Source of the DNA: Mycoemilia scoparia
Lineage: Eukaryota; Kickxellomycota; Kickxellomycetes; Kickxellales; Kickxellaceae
Reading direction: 5' to 3'
NCBI GenBank assembly: GCA_027575805.1
Contig: JANBPU010000015.1
Span: 115,151 to 179,150, forward strand
DNA: 64,000 bases
The position numbers and the translations under genes were made by a program. The notes beneath the pieces were generated by a model. The model saw only the letters and a program-made list of their open reading frames with translations. It ran no database searches and was not told where the DNA came from. How positions within the stretch are numbered: the first letter of the stretch is position 1; every line of letters starts with the position of its first letter. Shown here piece after piece: positions 46,204 through 58,700 of this stretch.

Positions 46204-47095
46204 TTAAGCACCTTGGCTAGAACTCAAAAATGGGCTTCCTTCTGATCTGCGAAAATAGCCTTTATGGCTGTTTTTATTTCTTAGAAGCAAATTAGGCATT
46301 CTGGTGATTCCTAAAAGCCACACCTTTCAAGCACACATGCAATATTATGCCAGGACTTGGCTAGATTACAACAGCTATTACATACATGCCTTTTTGAAAC
46401 ACTGAATAGCCAATAATCGAAGGATTCCCAACTATGGTGGTGGCTTTATTCTTAACCTAGTTTGATTGACCAACAAGACACACGCAGCTCCAGTGCGCAC
46501 ACCCATTTTTGGGCTTGGAACGTTTATGACGGCGCTGTTGCTGCTGCCACAGTTTGCTAGCATCTAGAGACCATCGAACTATATAAACCAAAACATAGTT
46601 AAGGCAAGTCGAATCTTTGTGGCAAAAAAGAAAGGAGATGTTCTGTTGCTTCAGGAAATAGCAGCTTAAGCTCAAGGCGTGCACATAATATGTAATCATA
46701 TATCCGTGTGTCTGGGATGTGAAGAACTGCTCAATGCAAAGTATTTAAATCCCACCGTCTGCCTCATATCCCTTTTTAAAAATGGCTCAAGCTGACACAC
46801 AAGACACGCTGCTGAACAGTAGATTTTAATCAATCAGTCATCCTTTGTCGTCCAAAAACATACAAATCTACTATCATCATCTCATCGCCGCCACCAATAA
46901 CCAGCAGTGTATAACCTAAATGCTGGTGTTACTTTGTTAGGCTTCTATTTTAAAGTTGACTTTGTACTTTTTCTTTGTATCGTCTCTTGAGCTTTCTATT
47001 ATTTATATTCCCTTCCCCAATATTGGTGCTATCATTATTAGTATCTCTACTACTATTCCCACCACAACCACAACCATTATTATATAGAAACAAAT

Positions 47096-49836
47096 ATGAT
47101 GGGTGAATACTCTCCCACTCTCCCAAAACCCTTGGGCCTTGCAAGCGACCCTAAAATGGCTGAGCAATTGCAATTCCTCAGGAAGGCCTATGGTGTAAAC
47201 CCCACCAAGAACGGCGATAACGGTGGCTATACATACCTGAACCATGGCCATTTGCAGGAAGCTGCCGCCCATTTGTCTGCTCCTGCTCGTACTCCAAACT
47301 CGATGGCTGCTCAGAATTCCAGTGCCGAATCGCCGCATGACATTGTCTCACCACAACCCGTCACCCAAACAACTGGTTTAGAAAGGACAAAAGGTAGCAA
47401 GGACTTCAAGCCTAGCAGAGAGCGCAAATACACGCATAGCCCCCTCAAAGACGTACCAAAGCTCGAGTAAGTGTGCTAATACCCCATTGATCATCTTTCT
47501 ATAACTATTAATGCTATTGCCACTATCTCCAACAAAATGATAAGACTAATTCTTGATGGGCGGTATATACATACAAACTTGTGACTAACCTTATAAATCT
47601 GCACTATACTCTGTAGTTGTTTGAAAACTATTCTTGAAGAGCTGGAATCCAATAGACCCAAAAAGCTTTCCACGATGCAAAATCTGCCTTCATACACGGA
47701 AATCATTAGAAAGGTATGCTAGCATAAAATGAAAATAGCAATACATTATACCAAATACGAACTGCTAACACCGGGCTATGTTTAATATCAGCACACACTC
47801 TCGTCCCAGATGTTATCGGCCGGCGTCATTGAAAAGCAATTAAAGGTAATGCATTGTTTCCGCCTATATATTTGCTTGATATTTATAAATCAATAGCCTT
47901 TGATACAATATTGTTTAATTGATACATGCCAACTATAGACCATGACATCTCTTATCCCTGATCACTTTTCCATAACCCTCCCCCTCATTAAACAAGAAAA
48001 GAAGCATGCTGTGTCTTCTAAACAAAGGATCTTGTCCAAATCCGAGCTACCACCTATTCCAGAGGTATCTAAAGAACCAAGGTAATTGCACTTTAATATC
48101 ACATCATTGAAATAGCACTATAACAAAAACAAATTTTGGAATGGCTGATACTAACAACGTCATATTTCGTGTATACAGACCAAAAGCAGAGAAACGACGT
48201 ATGTATTTTGAACAATGTAAAACTCTATATATTTGGCTACATGCATATTCTCACATTATTCTGAAATTGCACTTTTCCAGCTGGTGACCAAAAACCAATT
48301 AGACCAAGCAAGTCGATTAAACTAGAAAGCAAAGAAGAAAAGGCTCCCGAGAAAAAGAATTTACGGATATCGATTCCCAAAACAAAAAAGCGCCAGCTAT
48401 TGGAGCTTTTGGCTGTTGCCGAAAAACATACTCATGATGATTCAATGGGCACCATGGAGTCGGCCAAAGACAAAGGAAAGGGATACAATTCCAGCTCAAA
48501 AGTTGTTTCTGACAAGTCGTCTCCAAAGAGATCGAGACAACATAAGGACCAAGAGAAGCATAAAACTGAAGACAGCCGATCTTCGAGGACAGCAGACACT
48601 GCAAAGACCCACCATCAAGAGTCTGAATCCACATCTGAGCCCAGATCACATAGGCAAGAGCGCCAAAGCCCATATGGCGACACTAGAAATTCAAGAAGCT
48701 CCCAGAGAAGTCGATCGCGTGGGAATCGAAATTCTTACTCATCATCACGGTCACCTCGCTGGACATCTGACAAAGCAACCTGGGGCTCTGATGATCGGCA
48801 TAGTTCATCTCGCCAACGTACCAGTACAAAAGCGATGTCCAGTCGAAATCGCGACTCAGATAGTGCTTTGGGTAATGATTCAAGGTCTCATCATCACAGA
48901 AGTGAAGCACCATCTGCAGGTGAATTGTCTCGACAAAACAGTATCAGTGCCAGACAAAGCGAGACAAAAGATATTGTGCGGCCGCCAACAGAATATGACT
49001 ATGATCCAGATGTCATTGAATATTGCAGAAACCAGTTTAACCAAATTACCAATCTTGGTCGAAAATACAAACACAAAGCAGACAGGATCAATTCACCAAA
49101 CAAGATTATCAGGATAGCACATTACATCGAAGCCTCATGTTGTTTTTGTCAAGCATTCTGGCATGGTGATAGCTTCAAGACTATCAGAGAAAGGATAGCT
49201 GACTGGAAGTCTGTAACACACATTCTTCAATATACACTAAACGAGTGTGAAGGCTCTTCAGAAATCCACATATATGGTGCAGTGGCAAAGCTTTATTCTG
49301 CAGTTCAATATCACCTGAGTGTTTTATATACCGAACTTGCTAAAACCTTTCTATCCAACCGCGATTCCGATAAATCGAGGCCAAATGGAAGCACTGCTGC
49401 TGTTAGTAGTGGGAGTGGTTCTGGGATTTCCCAATCGGATTCACCAATAACATCGATAACGGATTGCTTCAATGAGATGGACATGTCTGTGAAGTTAGCA
49501 AAGGAGTGGTTTGAAAGGAGTGAGACCAAGCTTCCCATTGCCGAACTGATGCAAAACTTTCGGTTTACGTGGCATCGGTGTACTATTGGTGTCATGCGGG
49601 CCAACCCCTCTGTCAGATTGAGCTTTACTCTGCCAGATGAGTTTGAACCTAGAGAGGCTATAGAATATATTGAAGGAACACAATCTAATCGTGGGTTTGA
49701 TGCGCTTCCAAACAGACCGCTTGTATACCCTATAACATCAATGACCAATATCCTTGATGTGGTTGCCTTTTCTCGGTTTATTACTCGTGAGTTGATTGAT
49801 CGGCGTGGGCTAACCAATTCGCTCAGACTCAACTAA
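47096..49836 (+). CDS. Low-complexity nuclear-type protein with possible AF4/Ebp1-like C-terminal domain
   Basis: Six exons, 47096..47466, 47617..47713, 47792..47845, 47939..48081, 48179..48198 (20 nt) and 48281..49836, all in phase, give 746 residues. The N-terminal half is polar; the middle (about residues 270-430) is Ser/Arg/His/Lys-rich with many SR dipeptides and looks nuclear and disordered. The C-terminal 280 residues are helical: LGRKYKHKADRINSPNK, then IEASCCFCQAFWHG and KLYSAVQYHLSVLY. The KHKAD segment followed by paired helices recalls the C-terminal homology domain of AF4/FMR2 proteins, scaffolds of the super elongation complex (fission yeast Ebp1 is the functional counterpart). 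I do not recognise it with certainty; the AF4/Ebp1 link is a hypothesis. Confidence 0.55.
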
Positions 49837-50247
49837 TATCTGCTGTACTTTTACTACTTTTAGTACTCGTATGATCCCCTCATTCTCTCCCCTCCCTTAT
49901 TGTCATGTTTTTCGACTATATATTGCTGTATTTTCATACATTCTTATCTGTAACCTTTGTGTTTAATTGCAAATAATAGGCCAATGGTTGATATTAAAGC
50001 ATTATTGTGCACGTATAAGCAAATAAACTGGCTTCTTTTTGGGAAGCTAGAATTTTAATACAATATGTTTGAAATAGTGAGCATGTGTGGGGTTAGATCA
50101 GATCATTTGATCAACATCAAAAAAGTTTTGGATTTGTATGCCGATTCTAATATGCAATTTTAAGAGAACAAACACATTAACCAAAGCTAGTTTTCTCTCC
50201 AAAATTTTCCATCTTTATAATACAGTTTACATACATAACAAGAGACA
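49837..50247. other. Intergenic region upstream of PWP1
   Basis: 411 AT-rich bases between two plus-strand genes. Expected terminator and promoter; nothing else recognised. Confidence 0.45.
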
Positions 50248-53200
50248 ATGATTTCGGCACTATGTTGGGTCCGCCGCGGCGTGGCCAAGGAATATCCCCA
50301 GAAATACGAAATGACCGAAGAGGAATTCAACAGAATTAACAACATTGTTTCCAATGAACTTGAGGAAGCAAAAGCTGACCTTGACGAATCAAAGTAAGCG
50401 TGCCTGTAAAGCATTGTTAGGGTGTGCCAAATATCAGTACATGCTACATGATTAATCAGAATGAAGCTTTATGCCACCATTCTCTGGCTGGAATAGTAGC
50501 TGGGAGTAGCCATGGTGCTCATACCCGAGTTTTTGCTCTTTTATGTATATACGAATGACAATTGATATTATCATTATTAGATCCGAACAAAAGGAGAACA
50601 AAAAGTACAGCCATCTTGCCAGCGATCCCGAATTGGCAGGCCTTAACATGGAGAACTATGATGATACTGATGAAGAAAGCGAGGATGAAGATGGAGAACA
50701 AAAGGGTAATATAGAATATATGCGTCGTGCTAGGACTTGAAACCACCGAATTGGTAGCATTGCTGTGCATTAGAAAAGTATGCATTTCTAGGCACATTGT
50801 ATATATAAGCTAACTTTGCCTTATGCGTGTATGTGTTGTGGATCAACTAGGACCCGCAATTTTTTCGAATGTTAAGGGTTTGGCTTATCATGAAAGCAAT
50901 GCTGAAGATCCATACATTACCATGAAAGACGAGGTATGCCAGACAATTGTCCTTTTCAACACAACCATACAGTGGCTTTGGGACCTTGTAGAATTTATTT
51001 ATATACTCATTGCCCTGAACTGTATGTCACGATGCGATGGATACGATGTTGCACATTTGGCTTACCTCCCCGTTCTTTATAATGATTCTATAAATAAATG
51101 ATATAGGACGATGATTCTGAGAAGGAAGAAACCAGGATCCTTTCAACAGACAACATGCTACTTGCCGCAAAAACCGAGGATAACATAAGCCAAATGGAAG
51201 TATTTGTGTTTGAGAGCGAAGAGGACCATCTTTACAACCACCACGACATCATGTTGCCCGAATTCCCGCTTTGTCTCGAATGGCTGGGTTTCCCTACTGG
51301 ATCTGCACAGCCTGATGCTCAAGGTAACTAGCTATTCTCTTTCAAATTTAAGCTTTAGTGGTGGATACTTCTGAATTCCATTTCTGGCCATAGACAATGA
51401 ATTTGAATCAGCAGGGGCTGTGGTTCCCATGCTTCTATGCCTATATTTTTGGTGCATAGCTATTGATGCGATCATGGCTGGGAGAGGCGGAATGCATGGG
51501 AATAAAGTGTGGACAAAAACATGGGTCTTTTTTCTCTTGGCCGCCTTGGTTTTGTTTGGCACATTGGTCATTTTACTTGCTTTGCGTTTGTTCAAGAGAA
51601 ACCAGTCCTATTTGGGGCCAGGCATCCCAATACTCTACAAGTTTTAGACAATACGAGGCATTGCGATATCTAAACATGGATGGTGCTTTTTTCTCATGGC
51701 GTGGCTATTATAGGAAACTTCGTTGCTGTTGGAACATTTTCACCAGACATTGAGATCTGGGACCTTGATGTGGTCGATGCAATGTATCCAAAGGCCGTTC
51801 TAGGAAACCCCGGGGGAAAAAACAAGCGCAAAAACAAGGGAAAGCCACACAATGATTACCACACAGACGCAGTGATGGGGCTCTCTTGGAATAGGTTGGC
51901 TAGGTAAGCTTAGTTAGTTTAGTTTAGTTTGTGTGGGCCTGGCTTCGTGGCAAAAAGGGAGGCGAGAAATTAGCACTGATTGTGAATCATGGTGTATACG
52001 TATATATGGGCCTCACCTTTTTTAAACCACCAAAATCCCAGTGCTAACTTTCCTATATAGCATCTTGTGATCATATCTTGAACTCATATACATACATATA
52101 TATATATATATGGGTTAGAGAAGCTGCCTAGCACCAAGCATGCCTTGGCCATTTTAAGCCAGTATTTCTGTCGAAAGGCATCAAAGCACATATTCGACCA
52201 TTTTTATCTCTATTTCCCAACTCTACTATTTGCATTTATAGGAACATTCTTGCGAGTTCATCTGCAGACACTACAGTGAAGCTGTGGGACTTGGCTACGA
52301 CCAAATGCGTTCGCTCCTTCGACCACCATAAAGACAAGGTAATGTTTGTGAATGCTTTCAACCAATAAGTGGCCGCCATCAAGCTGAACACAATTGTCGT
52401 TCATGAAAACAAAAAGATATTTTCCAAAACAGTGGGATGCTCTACAATGGACTCATTGGCAATAAAAAGGCTGTGCATCTGTACATTCGTGGCTTCCTCA
52501 TGATGCATTCCTAAATTTGTGCAGTGACCATATTTATAATGATGCTGCCATTCATCATCAGTTTGGGGTTCCCATTGTTGTCCCAGCATTTGTTTTATTT
52601 TGAAGAAATTGGCGAGGCCTTCTTCTGTGTCCCACAGATGTTGTTGTTGTATACATACACGTACAACGTATATCATCCTATTCATTCTTAACACCATTCG
52701 CTTGCTTGGCTGTATTTTTGGGGGAACTAATAGGTCCAAGCTGTCCAGTGGCATCCCTTGGAGCAGGCCGTTATTCTCACGGGGAGCTACGACAAATCTG
52801 TCGCAGTGTTTGACACACGTTCTCCTCAGCAGATAACTCGATGGGGCATTTCCGCGGATGTCGAAAGCATTGCCTGGGATCATCATTCTCCGGCCAATTT
52901 CTATGCTGCTATTGAGGACGGAACGGTGCAATACTTTGATGTCCGCACCGCAAGCAATGGCAAAGGTGGTGCACCCGTCTTCACTATTCATGCACATGAC
53001 AAGGCTGTTTCGGCATTTGATGTCCACCCTGCTATTCCCGGCTGCATTGTAACTGGGTCTATCGATAAGACAGTAAAGATATGGAGCGTCAAAGACAATA
53101 AGCCCAGCATGGTAACTAGCCGCACTCTCAATGTTGTAAGTAGCAATTTCGGGACAAGGCTTCAATTATTATTAACACTATTACATATAATTGAGACATT

Positions 53201-53589
53201 GTTGATCTATAAACTTGTGAGATATATTAAGCTCTAACAATCAATTTTTATTGCTTGCGATGGTGAACCTTTTGTCTTAGGGAAATGTCTTTACTGCCAA
53301 ATTCTGTCCAGATTCGCCATTCCAACTTGCAGTGTCTGGCTCACGTGGCCAAATTAACGTTTGGGATATATCGACCAATTCAGCCGTGCGTTCGCTGTTC
53401 CGTAGCCAAGGAGCCAACATTCCAGATACCGATGAAAAGCCCCTAGTAGATCATTCGACATTAGCAAAGGAAAACGATTCTGATGATGACGATGAAGATG
53501 AAGAAAACGACGAGGCCGAGTTGGCTCAACAGGGCGGAATGGATGTCGACTCCGACAATGATGAAGATGAAGATTCCGATGACGCTTAG
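50248..53589 (+). CDS. PWP1: Pwp1, WD-repeat ribosome biogenesis factor
   Basis: Nucleolar WD40 protein of 60S (5.8S/25S) ribosome assembly; in animals it also influences rDNA chromatin. Eight exons, 50248..50393, 50581..50705, 50851..50933, 51107..51323, 51714..51903, 52242..52338, 52734..53135 and 53281..53589, all in phase, 522 residues. The start MISALCWVRRGVAKEYP is diagnostic, followed by an acidic stretch, FPLCLEWLGF, and WD repeats NFVAVGTFSPDIEIWDLD, ILASSSADTTVKLWDLA, VILTGSYDKSVAVFDTR, IVTGSIDKTVKIWSV and LAVSGSRGQINVWDI. The tail is very acidic (Asp/Glu). Introns 4 (390 nt) and 6 (395 nt) are much longer than the others (about 75-340 nt) and hold unexplained sequence. Confidence 0.96.
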
Positions 53590-55742
53590 TTTATTATAGG
53601 CATTTCAGTGCTATTTTTTTTTCAAAAAAAGATAATTATAATAAGAAAAAATCCTTTAAGATCTTTGTTCGTATCAGTTAGATACATTTTAGTATGCACG
53701 GACTTTGGGTTTTGTGCCTAAAATGGAAAAAAGCTAAGCTGTTTTTACTTGAGAACATTCACATTCCTTACTTCAGTTTGCTTGCCAAGATACCAAAGAT
53801 TCGAACATAGATGCTAGTCTTTAAAAATTACAGAAATCGAACATCCAGTACCACAAGTGAGAGTGCACCAAACAATATCATTTGAATGCAGATGTATGGC
53901 GTATCCATTGGTTTATTTCAAAAATTGTGAAAGCAAGGGGGGGAGGAGGAGCAGCATGTAGGCATACAGACACAGAATGCAATGTAAAGGCATGCCAGGT
54001 AAGATACATACAAAGGATTGGCTGACGTATTTGGCAACCATGAATTTATGGAGAGGTGTAAGGTAAAACTGGCATATAATAACAATGAGCCTAAAAGGCT
54101 GTTAAAATACATATTGTGGCAAGTTTCCTAATGACAAGGAGGGTCTGACCAAATCGCAAGCCTATTTGAAACTGGCGTCAATTAGGGCAGAGCTCAATTG
54201 TTTCGACGCTGCCGCATGGGTCTTGTGGTGGAAAAAGATTGTTCCATGTCAGCCATATTTGAATTAACACCACGCCGTTTCTTCTCGGGGAGAAGGTTGC
54301 AGGGAAACAGACAGAAGTGCACTCAACAAATCTATTTGTGTTTGACCTGGGAAGAGAGACAAACACAAATTGCGACAAAAGAATTGGTGCAACTAAACTT
54401 TTTAGGGAGCCACACATTCTTCACTTGCACTGAAACTTGTCGCGAATGAAACATTTATTAGCCCTGGGAGCATTGGGGCTGGTGAATAGAGTTGCCAAGG
54501 GGTTTGCTACTTCAGTTGGTGGAGCCCATGAGCGCCAAGGCGTATTTCCCTTCCCTTCTCAGGACAAGAAACGGTGGAGGGCTTATAAATAGCGCCAGAC
54601 AGCGATTGTCCCTGCTTCTCAGCAATTCTGTTTCCAATTCTTTCACGAACTCACACTTGTATTTCTCAGTATTTGGGCATCATATTTTATTTCAGGTACC
54701 TATTATTACTATTCTTCAGTCTGGATGAACAAAATCCCGGCAATTTCATCATAGTGTGTCTTGCTTGAGTATACATTCAGGCACGACAGAGATGGTGAAG
54801 TCCCATTGATTATTATAATTTGTTCAGCTTCCAAAAACCGCACTCAACATAATCATCGCCATAATTTGTGCTTTTGTTACTGTGATCCCATTTATTTGCT
54901 CATAGCGTGTGCATATCTGCCTGACCCATCATTCATTTGCGGCAAATCCGTGCTCCTTATCTCTCCACAATTTGCATAGCTAATCGTCATTGCCCACACA
55001 TCATTTTCATCAAACTCCTTCAACATCTGACTGCTTTGCCAAAAATGATTCGATTCATTGCCAGACCGCCTCATAAATGCAGCTCTAATGTAAGTCCCAG
55101 TGCCATTTTGTGCGCCTTTTCTTGACTATTGACTTTTGCTATGCTCAAAACATAAGGCTTTTTGAATGCCCGCACTCTTGCCCCGCATTGAAGATGTGTA
55201 CACGGGGCTCTTCCTTCTGCTCCTCCTTTCTCTTTGCGTCTCCTGATGATGATAACAAGCCCTGTTTCCAAACTTGGGACAATCAATGTGCCATTGCACC
55301 AGACCCCACTAACGCACATTGCTTTTGTGATTTCTACTGTGCCTTCGTTCGACATCCTGTCTTATCTCAACAAAGCCACTTCGAGCTTCAGGTTTTGTGC
55401 CTTCAGCGGCGACCCCTTCTCCTGCACTGAATACTACACCCTTTGCCTTGCTTGCTGCAGAGTCGGGCCTACCAGTCACTGGAACACAACATGTAAGGCT
55501 ACTAAAACTGGCTAAAGTAGACAATTGTTTCTAGCTGATGCAAATGTTGTTATGTATCAGTCCATAGTGGCGTGGACCCCATTGCATACTAACCCCAAGT
55601 AATATATTGTTCTGTGTCATTTCCTTTGTAGCACCGCCAGAGCCTTTGCTACAAGCCAAATGGTTCGAGGGCACGGCCTGCATCGTCGTCGTCGTCATCA
55701 CAGACATTCTACAGTGAGGAAAAGAACAGTGGCCGTGCTGTC
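53590..55742. other. 2.15 kb intergenic region between PWP1 and MIS1
   Basis: Between two plus-strand genes. AT-rich at first, then GC-richer from about 54180. Open frames on both strands at 54200-54450 and 55070-55520 show no recognisable motif. The frame before the MIS1 start stays open back to a TAG at about 55630, so an upstream MIS1 exon is possible. No gene is called. Confidence 0.45.
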
Positions 55743-58700
55743 ATGGCCGCTTCCTTGGCGATCCCCTTATCCTCGCCAGCAAAGCACTCGCCCAACTTCA
55801 GGCTTGGTGCAACAGGACTGGATATATTAACACGGCCTTTTCGCAAGTCTCCCGCCCTGATCAATCAAGCAACAACTTTATTCCCCATTTTATCTTCTCG
55901 CCATTTTTCTCACTATACTCGTTCTTCTCTTTCCCCCAAGCACAGCTATACTCACACGGTATTAAATCCTCGCCATATAATGACTTCTGAAGCTGCTGCT
56001 GCTCATATTACCTCTTCGGCTGCCCTCCAGGACACTCCCATTCCCTCAACAAATGCCCAGCTAATGAGCGGAAAAGACATTTCTGCGTAAGTCTCTGTCA
56101 TTGCTAGTCAGGTTGATAGGCCTCTAAGTTGTCGCCTTGGACTACTAAAAGCGATGAATGCGTATATGCCTTTATGTAGCATCGCCAATGCTTTTTCCTT
56201 CCTTATCAGATACTAACTGTACATTCTGTTGTGTCTCATCCAATATATAGCACCGTTCAAGAGGAGCTCAAGCAGGAGGTTGCTGCCTACAAGGCCATGC
56301 ACCCAAGCTTCCGTCCAAAGTTGGCTGTTATCCAAGTTGGTGGTCGCGAGGACTCTAGCCTCTATGTCCGTCAGAAGGGCAAAGCCTGTGAAAAGGTTTG
56401 TTCACTTGATTCTTTAGTTGCCGCACCATAAGCTTGTTTGTCAATGGCTGTGGTATGTCTAAAGCCCCCTGCCTTGATCCAGGCACAATAATTGCGATAT
56501 TCATGTTCTTTCTTTATGCGTGTGTCTCTGCCTATATATTTATTTAGGTTGGCGTCGAATTCGATCATATTGTCCTTTCTGAAGAAACTACTCAAGAGGA
56601 GGTATGTGTAGTATATTAGATATATGAGTGATTATTTTTGAGGGGCTAATATTTAATAGTAGACTTGTTTCAGCCTACATTATCATTGATAATATTGATT
56701 TAGCCCTTCAAAAATAATCTACCATATACACTTGTACATCCATATATATATTCAATATGGCTTAACATATAGTGACTAAAGTGGTTGATCCTAAATAAAT
56801 TTTCTTGTACGGTTTACTTTTTTGATAGCTTGACGAAGCACTTGAGAATTTGAACAATGATCTTGCTGTTCACGGAATCCTGGTTCAGCTCCCACTACCA
56901 AAACACCTTGACGAGCGCAGAGTCATCTCCTCAATTTCCCCAGAAAAGGATGTTGATGGATTCCATCCCGTCAACATTGGCAATTTGAGCAAGAGATCCA
57001 GCAAGCCTCTCTTCTATTCATGCACTCCGCTTGGTATAATCGAGCTCTTGAAACGTTACAGTAAGTGTTTGTCATGTGGTTTAGCTGTTGTTGTTTTGAC
57101 AAACAATCCATCAAGCCAACAATTGACTATCAATAATATACATGCATTGATTGCCTAAACATTGATTTTGTGTCTGTGTAGACGTTGATGTTACTGGAAA
57201 GCGTGCTGTCGTTGTTGGTCGTAGCGATATTGTCGGTCAACCAGTTGCCTCCATGCTTTCAAACATGAATGCCACCACAACCATTTGTCACAGTCGCACT
57301 GAGAACCTTGTCCAGGAAGTCAGCCAAGGTGATATTGTTGTTGTAGCCATTGGTAAGCCCGAGTTTGTCAAGGGGCAGTGGATCAAGCCCGGCGCTGTTG
57401 TCATCGACGTTGGTATGAACGCTGTTACTGACGAGACCAAGAAGGCCGGCTATCGCTGGGTTGGCGATGTTGAGTTCAACGAAGCCAAGAAGCGTGCAAG
57501 TCTCATAACCCCAGTCCCAGGTGGCGTCGGGCCAATGACTGTCGCCATGCTTCTTTGCAACACAGTAGTTAGTGCCAAACGCCACTTTGAAGACTCCATC
57601 AATATCAACATCAAACCTAACCCTCTCTCGCTCAAGACCCCTGTTCCCAGCGACATTGAAATTGCCATGGCCCAGAAGCCCAAGCACATTGGCGATCTCA
57701 GCCGCGAGCTCAAGCTTTCTGCCAACGAGGTCGATCTCTATGGCAAGTACAAGGCCAAGGTCTCTCTCGATGTCGTTGAGCGCCTCAAGAACCGCAAGGA
57801 TGGTAAATACATTGTTGTCACTGGTATCAACCCAACCCCACTTGGCGAAGGAAAGTCCACTGTCACTATTGGTCTTACTCAAGCCATTGGTGCTCACTTG
57901 AAGCGTCCCGTATTTGCTTGTGTCCGCCAGCCATCCCAGGGCCCAACATTCGGAATTAAGGGCGGTGCTGCTGGTGGTGGTTACTCACAGGTCATCCCTA
58001 TGGACGAATTCAATCTCCATTTGACTGGTGATATCCACGCCATCACTGCTGCCAACAACCTTCTTGCTGCTGCTATTGATGCCAGGAGATTCCACGAATC
58101 TACTCAGTCCGATAAGGCCTTATTCAGCAGACTTTGCCCTGCCAAGAAGGGAGTCCGCAAATTCTCACCAATCATGATCACCCGTCTCAAGAAGCTCGGT
58201 ATTGACAAGACCAATCCCGACGACCTCACTGAAGAAGAAGTCAGCAAGTTTGTGCGCCTTGATATTGATCCTGAGAGAATTTTGTGGAACCGTGTCCTTG
58301 ATACCAACGACAGATTCTTGCGCCAAATGACCATTGGCGAAGCACCTACCGAGAAGGGTTACACTCGCCAGACTGGCTTCGACATTGCTGTTGCTAGCGA
58401 GATCATGGCTGTCCTTGCACTGTCTACCTCTCTATCTGATATGCGCGAAAGATTCGGACGTATGGTTGTTGCTGTAAGCAAGAGCGGTGAGGCCATCACC
58501 GCCGACGATATCGGCATTACAGGTGCTTTGACTGTTCTCATGAAGGATGCAATCAACCCAACCCTGATGCAGACTCTTGAGGGCACACCCGTCTTTGTCC
58601 ACGCAGGTCCATTCGCCAACATTGCACATGGAAACTCTTCTGTCATTGCTGACAAGATTGCCCTCAAGGTTGTTGGAACACCCGAGGGCGAACCATCTAC

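Larger units (their letters stand above)
45403..47095. promoter_or_regulatory. 1.7 kb divergent intergenic region with an inverted pair of MITE-like copies
   Basis: Between UREG (minus) and the low-complexity protein gene (plus). It contains two MITE-like copies in opposite orientation (45907-46013 and 46083-46203). No supported gene; scattered open frames lack motifs. Confidence 0.5.

Noticed and set aside
46457..46699. 80-codon minus-strand frame between UREG and the low-complexity protein gene
   Set aside because: No motif or splice context; the region is repeat-bearing intergenic DNA.
55071..55520. Frames on both strands upstream of MIS1
   Set aside because: No motif on either strand; could be MIS1 leader sequence, but a gene cannot be supported.
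57259..57897. Antisense frame of 212 codons across MIS1
   Set aside because: Arises from codon bias of the sense gene; no domain and no promoter context.
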